From JAGDMS01 sp050015455 (GTDB lineage Bacteria > Desulfobacterota > Binatia > HRBIN30): a DNA stretch of 13,994 nucleotides. Location: assembly GCA_050015455.1 (NCBI GenBank), contig JBEKBJ010000125.1, positions 1 to 13,994 of the forward strand, written 5' to 3'. The notes under the pieces are model-generated. The model did not search any database and was not told the origin of the DNA. It was given only the letters and a program-made list of their open reading frames with translations. Position numbers and translations under genes: made by a program. Below are positions 7,322 through 13,994 of the stretch, piece after piece. Each line of letters opens with the position of its first letter. Positions within the stretch are counted from its first letter, which is position 1.

Positions 7322-7830
7322 TCCTCTTTCAACTCCTTGCGCGACAACACCACCGCGCCGATCAGCGCCGCCAGCAACACCACCGACGCCAGCTCGAAGG
7401 GCAGGATGTAATCGCCGAGAAAGCCGTCGCCGATGGCGTACGTGCTTGGGCTCGGGGTTCCGGGCGAGATGGAGTGCCAGCCGGTGCCCAGCACCGCTTT
7501 CGCCATGACGCCGGCGACACACGCGACGATGAGGAACGCCGGTAGGCGCCCCACGGAGCGGTTGGAGATGCGCACGTCCGCGATCCGGTGCGTCAGCATG
7601 ACCGCGAAGATCATCAACACCAAGATGCCGCCGACGTAAATCAGCACCTGGATGACCGCGACGAAATCGGCCGCCAGAAAGATGTAGAGCCCGGCAACGC
7701 CCATGAACGTGCCCAGCAGCGAGAAGGCGGAGTAGACGATATTGGGAGAGAAGGCGACGCCGGCGGCGGAGATGATGGTGACGGCCGCGACGATGTAGAA
7801 TGCCAGATCACCGAGCCCGAGGCCGCTCAT
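7318..7830 (-). CDS. nuoJ: NADH-quinone oxidoreductase subunit J
   Basis: This 170-residue protein with five predicted membrane helices is a membrane-arm subunit of complex I. The hallmark is the TM3 region ADFVAVIQVLIYVGGILVL, where a pi-bulge is thought to take part in coupling quinone reduction to proton transfer. A longer polar loop (about residues 113-137, rich in S, P and T) precedes the last helix. The sequence ends in a charged tail (SRKELKEE). ATGA overlaps join it both to nuoI upstream and to nuoK downstream, so I, J and K are probably translated in a coupled way. Confidence 0.96.
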   Translation of the reverse strand: MSGLGLGDLAFYIVAAVTIISAAGVAFSPNIVYSAFSLLGTFMGVAGLYIFLAADFVAVIQVLIYVGGILVLMIFAVMLTHRIADVRISNRSVGRLPAFLIVACVAGVMAKAVLGTGWHSISPGTPSPSTYAIGDGFLGDYILPFELASVVLLAALIGAVVLSRKELKEE

Positions 7831-8420
7831 GCCGCGGTCCCTTTCGGTGCAGCCTTCGGCGCCAGCGGTGCGGGCGCCGGCGGTGCGGCCTCCGGGGCCG
7901 CGAACTCTTCGCCGTAACGCGTGCCTCGGTCCAGCAACTTCAGGATCTCCGGGTCGTCTTCGCCGCCCTTCTTGGGCTTATAGGCCTTCACCGGTTCTTT
8001 GACGAAGCGGCGGACGAGACTGTTGAGCGAATAGTCCGCGCCCTCGAACTCGGGTGTGTGGTGGATCGCGCCCTCCGGGCACGGCTCGCTACACAGGCCG
8101 CAGTACATGCACTTGGCCATGTCGATGTCGAAACGCGTCAGCACGATCTCACGTGTCTGCTTGTCCTTCTCGGCCTCGACGACGATGCAGTCGATGGGAC
8201 AGGCGCGCGCACACGCGAGACAACCGGTGCAGATCTCAACGTCGACTTCGAGCATGCCGCGGTAACGGAACGGCAGCGTGTCCTGAACCCGCACGGCCAT
8301 GCGGTCGGGATATTGAATCGTGGTCGGCCGCCGTACGAGGTACGATAGGGTCACCGCCATGCCGTCCAGGACGGTGAAACAGGCGTCTTTGATATTGCGT
8401 AGGTAACGATTGTTGTTCAT
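7827..8420 (-). CDS. nuoI: NADH-quinone oxidoreductase subunit I (2x[4Fe-4S] ferredoxin-like)
   Basis: This 197-residue iron-sulfur subunit carries clusters N6a and N6b, which pass electrons towards NuoB. Two cysteine motifs are visible: C64-x2-C67-x2-C70-x3-C74-P and C104-x2-C107-x2-C110-x3-C114-P. The N-terminus (YLRNIKDACFTVLDGMAVTLSYLVRRPTTIQYP in parts) has the amphipathic membrane-docking helices of the family. A tail after about residue 172 is rich in Ala and Pro and lacks conserved features. An additional cysteine, C78, follows the first motif. The start ATG at 8420 is seven bases after the nuoH stop, and the stop overlaps nuoJ by four bases. Confidence 0.97.
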   Translation of the reverse strand: MNNNRYLRNIKDACFTVLDGMAVTLSYLVRRPTTIQYPDRMAVRVQDTLPFRYRGMLEVDVEICTGCLACARACPIDCIVVEAEKDKQTREIVLTRFDIDMAKCMYCGLCSEPCPEGAIHHTPEFEGADYSLNSLVRRFVKEPVKAYKPKKGGEDDPEILKLLDRGTRYGEEFAAPEAAPPAPAPLAPKAAPKGTAA

Positions 8421-8427
8421 CTTGCCT

Positions 8428-9627
8428 TCAAGCCAGCGGGCTCAGGTACAGCTCGCCGCGCTCCCTGATGCGCGCCCGGCGCAAGTGAAAAGCCACGCGG
8501 CGGAAGAAGTACCACGCCAGGGCCAACCCCACGAGCACCATGAAGTACTGCACGATGCGGCTGCCGGCCGGCCACAGCACAACCCAGACGGCGGTGCCGA
8601 GGATGTTCGCGAACGCAAACGGCACGAGGTATTTCCAGCACACGGACATCAGCTGATCCACCCGCACGCGCGGCAACGTCGCCCGGATCCACATCGCCAC
8701 CAGCACCCAAAAGTAGGACTTGACAAAAAAGGTCAGGAACTCGAGCACGGCGCGCAACACCGGACGGCCGGTGACCGGCGGGATCTGCCAACCGCCCAGG
8801 AACAGCGTCGTGACCACCGCGCCGATGATGTAGAGATTGCCCCACTCAGCCAGGAAGAACAGTAGATAGCGTACACCCGTATACTCGGTGACAAACCCGG
8901 CGACCAACTCCGACTCGGCTTCCGGCAGATCGAACGGCGTGCGGTTGCCTTCCGCCAGCGCCGAGGTGAAAAAGATGAAGAAAGCGGCGAAGGTGAACGG
9001 GTTGTCGAACACGAACCACGTGCGCGGCGCCCAGCCCTGCTGACTGATGATGCCTTGCATGCTCAAAGTGCCGCTGAGCAGCACGATGGGCATGATGGAG
9101 AGCCCGGTCGGGATCTCGTAGCTGACGATCTGCGCCGCCGCGCGGATGCCGCCGATGAGCGACCACTTGTTGTTCGACGACCAGCCCGCCATCAAGATGC
9201 CGATCACGACGAGCGACGTCACCGCGGTGACGAATACAATGCCGACATTCAAGTCGGCGATGATCAGCCGGCTGCCGAACGGGATGACGATAAACGTAGT
9301 GAGGAACCCCAGAACGACGACGTACGGAGCGAGGCGGAACAGACGTGCGTCGGCCTGTGCCGGGATGATGTCCTCCTTCATGAACAGCTTGATGGCGTCG
9401 GCCAACCACTGCAGGATGCCCTGCGGCCCGACACGGTTGGGTCCGATGCGGCTCTGCATGCGCGCCCAAACGCGGCGCTCGACGAAGGTGGTGATGCCGG
9501 CGACGAGGAGCACAAACACGAACACCACGATCGCGGCGAATACCAGCATGCCGGCCACGTACACGAGGTCGCGCGGGACGCCGGGAAAGTAGCCTTGTGC
9601 GATCAGACTATCGAGAAAGCCTTGCAT
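8428..9627 (-). CDS. nuoH: NADH-quinone oxidoreductase subunit H
   Basis: This 399-residue membrane subunit forms, with NuoB and NuoD, the quinone entry chamber. Conserved stretches include RIGPNRVGPQGILQWLADA (61-79) and MKEDIIP. Others are IGGIRAAAQIVSYEIPTGL (158-176), EGNRTPFDLPEAESELVAG (226-244) with its acidic run, EYTGVRY (248-254), and RATLPRVRVDQLM near the C-terminal helices. After the usual core there is one further hydrophobic segment (about 358-376) and a basic end (HLRRARIRERGE), so the protein is somewhat longer than the shortest family members. The start ATG at 9627 is 33 bases after nuoD, with GAGGA about ten bases upstream. It follows nuoD directly where nuoE, F and G lie in many other operons. 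Confidence 0.97.
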   Translation of the reverse strand: MQGFLDSLIAQGYFPGVPRDLVYVAGMLVFAAIVVFVFVLLVAGITTFVERRVWARMQSRIGPNRVGPQGILQWLADAIKLFMKEDIIPAQADARLFRLAPYVVVLGFLTTFIVIPFGSRLIIADLNVGIVFVTAVTSLVVIGILMAGWSSNNKWSLIGGIRAAAQIVSYEIPTGLSIMPIVLLSGTLSMQGIISQQGWAPRTWFVFDNPFTFAAFFIFFTSALAEGNRTPFDLPEAESELVAGFVTEYTGVRYLLFFLAEWGNLYIIGAVVTTLFLGGWQIPPVTGRPVLRAVLEFLTFFVKSYFWVLVAMWIRATLPRVRVDQLMSVCWKYLVPFAFANILGTAVWVVLWPAGSRIVQYFMVLVGLALAWYFFRRVAFHLRRARIRERGELYLSPLA

Positions 9628-9660
9628 CAGTGCTGAGTCCTCTAATCCCTCGTCCCTTCC

Positions 9661-10821
9661 TCACCGGTCCACCTCCGGCGCGACGACGTCGAGGCTGGAG
9701 ATCACCGCCACCAGATCGGCGATCATCAACCCACGCGACATCCAATCGATGATGCTCATGGCAGAGAACGAGCCGGTGCGGATCTTGGTGCGGTACGGGA
9801 ACTCGCTGCCGTCGCTGACGACGTACCAACCCATGTCGCCGCGCGCACTCTCGACCCGGACGTAGGCGTCGCCTGCCGGCGGTTTGAACTTGCGCGGCAC
9901 CTTGGCGATGACGGGGCCGTCCGGGATCTGCTTCAAGCACTGCCGCACGATGCGCGCGCTCTCCTCCATCTCCCGCATGCGGACGATGTAGCGGTCGAAG
10001 CAGTCGCCGACCGTGCCTACCTCGCCCCTACCAACGGGAATGTCGAACTCCAACTCCGGGTAGACCGAATACGGCTCGTCGCGGCGGACGTCATACTTCA
10101 CCCCCGACCCCCGCAGGTTCGGGCCGACCAGGTTGTAATTGATGGCGACCTCGGGCGGGACCACGGCGACGTTCGCCAGCCGCTCGACGTAGATCTTGTT
10201 GTAGGTGATGAGGTCGTTGTACTCGTCGAGCAACGGCTCGAACTGCTCCAGGAACGCCAGCACCTTCTCGGCGTAGTTCGGCGGCAGGTCCCAGGCCACG
10301 CCGCCGATGCGCATGTAGTTGTAGGTAAGGCGTGCCCCGCACAGTTCTTCGAGCAGGTCGTTGATCTTCTCGCGCTCGCGAAAGGCGTGAAAGAACGGTG
10401 TCATGGCGCCGATATCGAGGATCATGCAGCCGACCGCGATCAGGTGGCTGGAGATGCGGTTCAACTCCGAGGCGATCACACGACAGTACTCGCCGCGTTT
10501 GGGCACCTCGATGCCCCCCAGCTTCTCACAGACCATTCCCCAGCCTTGATTGCAAAACATGGCGGCGACGTAGTCGACGCGGTCGGTGTACGGCATGAAG
10601 CCGTGATAGCCGACCTTCTCCGAGATCTTCTCGATCGAGCGGTGCAGGTAGCCGACATCGGGGATGGCTTCGCGCATCACTTCGCCGTCGGCCTTGATCA
10701 CGAAGCGGAGGACGCCATGGGTGCTCGGGTGCTGCGGCCCCATGTTGAGCGTCATCTCTTCGGTCTCCAAACCGGGCGTGCCGATTTGTTGCACTTCGAC
10801 TTCAAATCTCTCGAGGCCCAT
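9661..10821 (-). CDS. nuoD: NADH-quinone oxidoreductase subunit D (49 kDa)
   Basis: This 386-residue peripheral-arm subunit is related to the large subunit of NiFe hydrogenases but lacks the metal-binding cysteines. It forms the quinone head-group site next to cluster N2. The signature is MTLNMGPQHPSTHGVLR with H31 and H35 in the beta-loop facing quinone. The PYTDRVDY segment carries the conserved tyrosine, ELNRISSHL marks the helix bundle, and the chain ends in EVDR with the invariant C-terminal arginine. It is not fused to NuoC. The ATG at 10821 (MGLERFEVEVQQ) gives about 22 residues before the core and has an AGAAGAAG tract upstream. The last segment reads VISSLDVVAPEVDR where most relatives have a GSLD...FGEVDR type end. 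Confidence 0.97.
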   Translation of the reverse strand: MGLERFEVEVQQIGTPGLETEEMTLNMGPQHPSTHGVLRFVIKADGEVMREAIPDVGYLHRSIEKISEKVGYHGFMPYTDRVDYVAAMFCNQGWGMVCEKLGGIEVPKRGEYCRVIASELNRISSHLIAVGCMILDIGAMTPFFHAFREREKINDLLEELCGARLTYNYMRIGGVAWDLPPNYAEKVLAFLEQFEPLLDEYNDLITYNKIYVERLANVAVVPPEVAINYNLVGPNLRGSGVKYDVRRDEPYSVYPELEFDIPVGRGEVGTVGDCFDRYIVRMREMEESARIVRQCLKQIPDGPVIAKVPRKFKPPAGDAYVRVESARGDMGWYVVSDGSEFPYRTKIRTGSFSAMSIIDWMSRGLMIADLVAVISSLDVVAPEVDR

Positions 10822-10841
10822 GTGCTTCTTCTTCTCTCCGC

Positions 10842-11336
10842 TCAGTGTAGAGGGCTTTCACGGCGGGTGTTGATGCCGTGATACTCTTCAGGCTCGACGA
10901 AATCCTTCCGCAAGGGATGGCCGATCCAGTCCTCCGGCATGAGCAACCGGCGCAGGTCGGAATGCCCCTCGAAGGTGACGCCTAGCAGATCGTAGATCTC
11001 CCGTTCGAGCCAGTTGGCTGCTTTCCACACGCCCTCAACCGTTGGCACCTTCGGGTTATCGCGCGGTGTGTCGACTTTCAACACGATCTTGTGCCGATGA
11101 GGATAGGAATAGAGGTGATAGACGAGCTGGATGATGTTCTTTGCTTTGTAGTCGACACCGGACTGATTGGAGAGCGAGTCGAAACAGAGGTCCGGTTCGT
11201 CATGCAGGAACCGGCAGACGTCGACTATCGCCGCCGGATCGATCATAATGAACGGGTCTTTGGCCTTCAGGTCGCAATCACCCACACCGTCCTCAAAGCG
11301 CGCTTTGAGGCGCTCATGAATTACCGCTGCATCCAT
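10842..11336 (-). CDS. nuoC: NADH-quinone oxidoreductase subunit C (30 kDa)
   Basis: This 164-residue peripheral-arm scaffold subunit packs against NuoD. The family signature runs ANWLEREIYDLLGVTFEGH (107-125) and continues DLRRLLMPEDWIGHPLRKDF (127-146). The frame is open back to a GTG at 11369, but that would add a basic peptide overlapping nuoB. The ATG at 11336 gives MDAAVIHERLKARF, a normal start, 13 bases after the nuoB stop. The ribosome binding site is weak, so coupling to nuoB translation is likely. The C-terminal end (NTRRESPLH) is a little longer than the core domain. nuoD follows after 20 bases. Confidence 0.95.
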   Translation of the reverse strand: MDAAVIHERLKARFEDGVGDCDLKAKDPFIMIDPAAIVDVCRFLHDEPDLCFDSLSNQSGVDYKAKNIIQLVYHLYSYPHRHKIVLKVDTPRDNPKVPTVEGVWKAANWLEREIYDLLGVTFEGHSDLRRLLMPEDWIGHPLRKDFVEPEEYHGINTRRESPLH

Positions 11337-11349
11337 TGTCTGGAAATGC

Positions 11350-11856
11350 CTACGCCGCCGCCCGCCCACCAGCCGGTTCTTTGCGAACCAGCCACTTCTC
11401 CTTCATGATTTTATCTTGTAGCTTCAGAATGCCCTCGGTCAGCGCTTCCGGACGCGGAGGGCAGCCAGGCACGTAGACGTCCACCGGGATGACCTTGTCG
11501 ACCCCGTCGCACACCGAGTAGGCGAGCTGGAACAGGCCGCCGCAATTGGAGCAGCTGCCCATGGAGATGACGTAGCGCGGCTCGGGCATCTGCTCGTACA
11601 GCAGCTTCGTGCGCAGCGCCATCTTGAGCGTCAGCGTGCCTGCCACGATCATCAGGTCCGACTGGCGCGGCGACGATCGCGGCACCGCGCCGAAGCGGTC
11701 GCAGTCGGCGCGCGACGTCTGCGTCTGCATCATTTCAATCGCGCAACACGCCAAGCCGAAGAGCATCCACCACAGTGACGACTTACGGGTCCAGTTCAGA
11801 AACTCATCCGCCTTGGTGGTGAGCACCATCTCCGGCATCGAGTTGATTAACGACAT
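11350..11856 (-). CDS. nuoB: NADH-quinone oxidoreductase subunit B (cluster N2 subunit)
   Basis: This 168-residue subunit carries the terminal [4Fe-4S] cluster N2, which reduces quinone. The four ligands are visible: the tandem C37-C38 in GLACCAIEMM, C102 in SMGSCSNCGG, and C132 in VYVPGCPPRPEAL. The extra C105 is common in the family and is not a ligand. RADCDRFGAVPRSSPRQSDL is the conserved loop near the quinone site. The frame extends upstream to 11904, overlapping nuoA, but the ATG at 11856 (MSLINSMPEMVLTTK) has AGGAG about nine bases upstream and gives the usual length. It lies 22 bases after nuoA. Confidence 0.97.
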   Translation of the reverse strand: MSLINSMPEMVLTTKADEFLNWTRKSSLWWMLFGLACCAIEMMQTQTSRADCDRFGAVPRSSPRQSDLMIVAGTLTLKMALRTKLLYEQMPEPRYVISMGSCSNCGGLFQLAYSVCDGVDKVIPVDVYVPGCPPRPEALTEGILKLQDKIMKEKWLVRKEPAGGRAAA

Positions 11857-11878
11857 TCCCGAGATTCTCCTGCACCGC

Positions 11879-12310
11879 CTACGCGGCGTGGCGCCGCTGA
11901 TCAAGCTCCGAATCTTCGGCGCTGGGTGTGCGCACCCGCTTCAGCCATTCGAGATCGCCCTTCACCCAAACGTACGCCAAGCCAACGAACAGGATGCCCA
12001 GAAAAATGGCGATCTCGGCGAGCGCGAACGGACCGCGGCCGTTGTTCACCCATTCCTTGAACACTGCCGCGACCGGATAGATGAACGCGATTTCGACATC
12101 GAAGATTACGAAGATGAGGGCGACCAGGTAAAAGCGGATGTTGAAATTGATCCACGCACCGCCGGTGGGCGGCTCGCCACACTCGTACGTCGTGAGCTTG
12201 ACGGGGTCCGGGTTCGCGGGGCGCAACAAGCTGCCCAGCGCCAGCAACGCGCCGACGAATAAGAAGGTGAAAACAAAGAACACCAGTACATTGGCGAACT
12301 GGAAATACAT
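11879..12310 (-). CDS. nuoA: NADH-quinone oxidoreductase subunit A
   Basis: This 143-residue membrane subunit has three predicted helices (about 8-28, 58-80 and 97-117). The loop between helices 1 and 2 contains TTYECGEPPTGGAW with the reactive conserved cysteine C44, and helix 2 carries D71 and E73 in VIFDVEIAFIYP. The C-terminal 25 residues are charged and soluble. The start is taken as the ATG at 12310 (MYFQFANVLVFF). The frame stays open to a GTG at 12361, but the extra peptide is hydrophilic and unlike the family, and it would read through the upstream direct repeats. A weak GGGA lies seven bases before the ATG. It is the first gene of the nuo operon. Confidence 0.96.
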   Translation of the reverse strand: MYFQFANVLVFFVFTFLFVGALLALGSLLRPANPDPVKLTTYECGEPPTGGAWINFNIRFYLVALIFVIFDVEIAFIYPVAAVFKEWVNNGRGPFALAEIAIFLGILFVGLAYVWVKGDLEWLKRVRTPSAEDSELDQRRHAA

Positions 12311-12313
12311 AAC

Positions 12314-12345
12314 GTCCCGTGAGCTGGAATGTGTCCCGTGAGCTG
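12314..12345. repeat. 13-base direct repeat immediately upstream of nuoA
   Basis: GTCCCGTGAGCTG occurs at 12314-12326 and again at 12333-12345, an exact duplication with a 19-base period. On the coding strand the units read CAGCTCACGGGAC, and the one next to the gene ends three bases before the nuoA ATG and supplies its weak GGGA ribosome site. The pair may be a duplicated regulator site on nearly one face of the helix (about two turns), or a small tandem duplication of the leader. No convincing -10/-35 pair is seen nearby. TTGATT at 12380-12375 is the best -35-like hexamer on the minus strand, but its -10 match is poor. Confidence 0.6.
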
Positions 12346-12514
12346 TAACTTTGGCTAACACACGGCCCTGGGGAAATCAATTGGGCGCGCAGACTCCAGA
12401 TTGCTCAGGAAAACCGCGGAGGATTTGGAAGCACCAGGGGACGACGTCGTATCTTGCGCTGGCGATCGGCAGCTCTTTTCGAATCGGCTTGAAAACGCTA
12501 ATAAGGATCTCGGC

Positions 12515-12520
12515 TATTAT
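12515..12520 (+). promoter_or_regulatory. Possible -10 element of the fic promoter
   Basis: TATTAT stands out in an AT-richer stretch of the divergent nuoA-fic gap. A TTGAAA at 12489-12494 lies 20 bases upstream, too far for a standard sigma-70 pair. Transcription from it would begin near 12527, leaving almost no leader before the ATG at 12538. This is a weak, motif-only call. Confidence 0.2.
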
Positions 12521-12537
12521 CGTGAGTGAAAATAGCG

Positions 12538-13671
12538 ATGACCGATCGTCGACCATCCGGCCGCGTGATTCGCTGCGCCGGCGGTTGCAAGGCTTTCGTG
12601 CCCGACCCGCTGCCGCCTCGACTGGACTGGACAGCGCAGCTCGCCAACGCGCTCTCCCTCGCTGATCGCGCCGTCGGTCGTCTGGCAGGCGAAGGGCGGC
12701 GGCTGCCGAACCCGCACCTGCTCATCCGCCCGTTCGTCAAGCGTGAAGCCGTGTTGTCAAGCCGGATCGAGGGAACGCAAGCGACCCTCGGCGAGTTGCT
12801 GGCGGTCGAGGCTGGTGCGGCGGTCAAGCGCAGCCCCGCTGATCTGCGCGAGGTCGCTAACTACGTGGCCGCTCTCGAGTACGGCATCGCCCGTCTGGTG
12901 AAACTGCCGCTGTCGTTACGGCTCGTCAGGGAGCTGCACGCCCGGCTCATGAAGGGCGTGCGCGGCGAGACGGCCGAGCCCGGCCTCTTCCGCCGCACCC
13001 AGAACTGGATCGGCCGTCCCGGCTGCACGCTCGCAAGCGCCACCTACGTGCCACCACCGCCCGCCCGACTGATGGAATGCTTGAGCCCGTGGGAACGGTT
13101 CCTCCACGATACCTCGCTCCCTCCACTGGTTCAGATCGGGCTGGCGCACTCGCAGTTCGAGGCAATTCACCCGTTTCTGGACGGCAACGGTCGCGTGGGC
13201 CGGTTGCTCATCACACTGTTCCTCATCGAGCGAGAGATCCTTCCGGCGCCGCTCCTCTACCTGAGCGCCTTCTTCGAGGCGACGCGCGCTGAGTACTACG
13301 ATCGCCTGCTGGGTGTCACCGAGCGCGGCGAGTGGGAAGCGTGGCTCCGGTACTTTCTCACCGGCGTGGCCCGCCAGGCCGAGGACGCCGTGTCGCGGGC
13401 CGAGCGCATCGACGCACTGCTGGTGAGCTGGAGGGCGAAGGTTGGGCGCCTCTCATCCAAAGGCGGGGTGGACATGATCGACCTGCTGGCAGAGAACCCT
13501 TTCTGCACCGTTACCGGCGTTGCGAAGAGACTGCGCATCGCCTTCACGACTGCGCAGCGCGCCATCGACCGGTTGGAGTCCGCCGGGGTAGTGGTCCGAG
13601 CCTCGGGAGCAAAGCGCAACCGAGTCTATTGCGCCCGGGCGATCCTCGAAATCCTCGAAGAGCCAGCATAA
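12538..13671 (+). CDS. Fic family protein (AMPylator type) with C-terminal winged helix
   Basis: This 377-residue protein has the Fic core motif HPFLDGNGRVGR (211-222), with the catalytic histidine, the phosphate-binding GNGR and both arginines. Fic enzymes usually transfer AMP from ATP to a target hydroxyl. The inhibitory motif S74-S75-R76-I77-E78-G79 fits [S/T]xxxE[G/N] and lies before the core, so this is a class II self-inhibited Fic. The N-terminus has the Fic_N pattern (FVPDPLPP...RRLPNPHLL...KREAVLSS). A substrate-docking flap is likely around RTQNWIGRPG. The last 70 residues (from about 308) look like a winged-helix DNA-binding region (VTGVAKRLRIAFTTAQRAID). The ATG at 12538 is preferred, and an in-frame GTG at 12526 adds four residues. 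Neither has a clear Shine-Dalgarno sequence. The gene is divergent from nuoA, and its stop overlaps an HsdR-like fragment. Such Fic proteins are often found inside restriction-modification operons. The target is unknown. Confidence 0.92.
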   Translation: MTDRRPSGRVIRCAGGCKAFVPDPLPPRLDWTAQLANALSLADRAVGRLAGEGRRLPNPHLLIRPFVKREAVLSSRIEGTQATLGELLAVEAGAAVKRSPADLREVANYVAALEYGIARLVKLPLSLRLVRELHARLMKGVRGETAEPGLFRRTQNWIGRPGCTLASATYVPPPPARLMECLSPWERFLHDTSLPPLVQIGLAHSQFEAIHPFLDGNGRVGRLLITLFLIEREILPAPLLYLSAFFEATRAEYYDRLLGVTERGEWEAWLRYFLTGVARQAEDAVSRAERIDALLVSWRAKVGRLSSKGGVDMIDLLAENPFCTVTGVAKRLRIAFTTAQRAIDRLESAGVVVRASGAKRNRVYCARAILEILEEPA

Positions 13672-13720
13672 GCGTCAATTTCCGCGAGCACAGTTTCGAG
13701 GAAGCCATCGGTGGTGCCCT
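13668..13720 (+). pseudogene. Possible 5' remnant of a type I restriction hsdR gene
   Basis: Overlapping the fic stop TAA, in the frame shifted by one base, is ISVNFREHSFEEAIGGAL, which resembles the extreme N-terminus of many HsdR subunits (NF-x-E-x-x-F-E-x-A-I-x-x-x-L). The first codon is ATA where an ATG overlapping the stop would be expected. After about 16 codons the similarity ends, and the frame closes at 13802 in unrelated residues. Type I restriction operons often place a Fic gene next to hsdR, which supports the reading. The fragment is short, so chance similarity is possible. Confidence 0.35.
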
Positions 13721-13784
13721 GGCCCCCGAGTCGACGGAAACGGCCCATCGTTCCTCGCAGACCACGCGCTGGAGTGACGGCGCA

Positions 13785-13902
13785 AGGCCACGTCACCGCT
13801 GACCCCGAGCGAGGCGTATCCAGGGGCATTCGAACGGTGCAAGAGTTGTTGGACCATCGGGCTCTGAAGACCGCCAGGGTGCACGACGGAAAAGTGATGT
13901 GA
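13785..13902 (+). pseudogene. Degraded C-terminus of a tyrosine recombinase (integrase)
   Basis: The frame ending in TGA at 13900-13902 encodes ERGVSRGIRTVQELLDHRALKTARVH. Integron-type and phage tyrosine recombinases have a GYDIRTVQELLGH box just before the catalytic tyrosine. Here the box is almost intact (IRTVQELLDH), but the preceding RHSFATHLLE region is not readable and three residues (VSR) replace the YD of the usual GYDIRT. The nucleophile region (TTMIYTHV) has become KTARVHDG with no tyrosine. It is therefore an inactive remnant, probably of the element that delivered or rearranged the fic region. Confidence 0.55.
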
Positions 13903-13909
13903 GCCCGGC

Positions 13910-13993
13910 TCAGGCTGCTCGACGACCCTGCGCGCGTCGTTCCCAGAAGTCCTCGAACCGACCGCTGAGCTGGTTGCAACGAAGCGCAATGAT
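13910..13993 (-). CDS. Possible 3' end of a minus-strand gene running off the window
   Basis: The minus-strand frame entering from the right edge reads IALRCNQLSGRFEDFWERRAQGRRAA and stops with TGA at 13912-13910. Its composition (Phe, Trp, Glu and Arg mix with normal codons) resembles a real soluble C-terminus more than the other five frames do. I do not recognise the family. It is only 27 codons, so this may be a shadow. Confidence 0.2.
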   Translation of the reverse strand: MIALRCNQLSGRFEDFWERRAQGRRAA

Positions 13994-13994
13994 G

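Noticed and set aside
12441..12450. Ten-base palindrome ACGACGTCGT in the nuoA-fic gap as an operator
   Set aside because: It does not extend beyond ten bases, and short GC-rich palindromes of this kind are expected by chance.
12361..12480. Upstream extension of NuoA or a small gene in the divergent gap
   Set aside because: No start with a ribosome site and no family-like residues are found. The extended NuoA N-terminus is hydrophilic and passes through the direct repeats.
1..13994. CRISPR array, tRNA or rRNA genes
   Set aside because: No regularly spaced repeat series beyond the two-copy repeats described, and no recognisable tRNA or rRNA segments, were seen on either strand.

Overview
The window looks like GC-rich bacterial chromosome carrying a respiratory complex I (NADH:quinone oxidoreductase type) operon flanked by mobile or decayed accessory DNA. 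No rRNA or tRNA gene is visible. The taxon cannot be fixed from these genes. Split nuoC and nuoD, the 11-gene set without nuoEFG, and the NuoI and NuoH sequence style suggest a deltaproteobacteria-like or candidate-phylum lineage (Desulfobacterota, Binatota or Methylomirabilota type). That placement is inference.

Layout, left to right. Positions 1-114 look like the end of an IS21-type insertion sequence, with two near-identical 17-base repeats, and it cuts into the 3' end of a DEDDh exonuclease gene (to 660, minus strand). Upstream of the exonuclease on the same strand are an intact DUF2442 gene (676-996) and the last 40 codons of a DUF4160 gene (956-1078). Next comes a delta3,delta2-enoyl-CoA isomerase-like gene (1079-1774, minus) whose reading frame is complete except for one in-frame TAA at 1262-1264. 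Positions 1931-12310 hold nuoN, M, L, K, J, I, H, D, C, B and A, all on the minus strand, so transcription runs nuoA to nuoN from right to left. Spacings are short (overlaps of 4 bases up to gaps of 53), as in one operon. A 13-base direct repeat with a 19-base period sits just upstream of nuoA.

To the right of nuoA, a divergent plus-strand gene (12538-13671) encodes a Fic-family protein with an N-terminal inhibitory motif and a C-terminal winged-helix region. Its stop codon overlaps what looks like the first codons of a type I restriction HsdR subunit, which decays after about 16 codons. Next comes a degraded C-terminus of a tyrosine recombinase (13785-13902). The last 90 bases may hold the 3' end of another minus-strand gene.

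How the genes work together: NuoB, C, D and I form the connecting part of the peripheral arm (clusters N2, N6a and N6b, and the quinone site), and NuoA, H, J, K, L, M and N form the proton-pumping membrane arm. The NADH-oxidising module NuoE, F and G is not in the operon. The complex must either recruit it from another locus or use another electron donor. The flanks look like sites of repeated insertion and loss (IS end, truncated DUF4160, interrupted isomerase, HsdR and integrase scraps), while the nuo core is intact in every gene.
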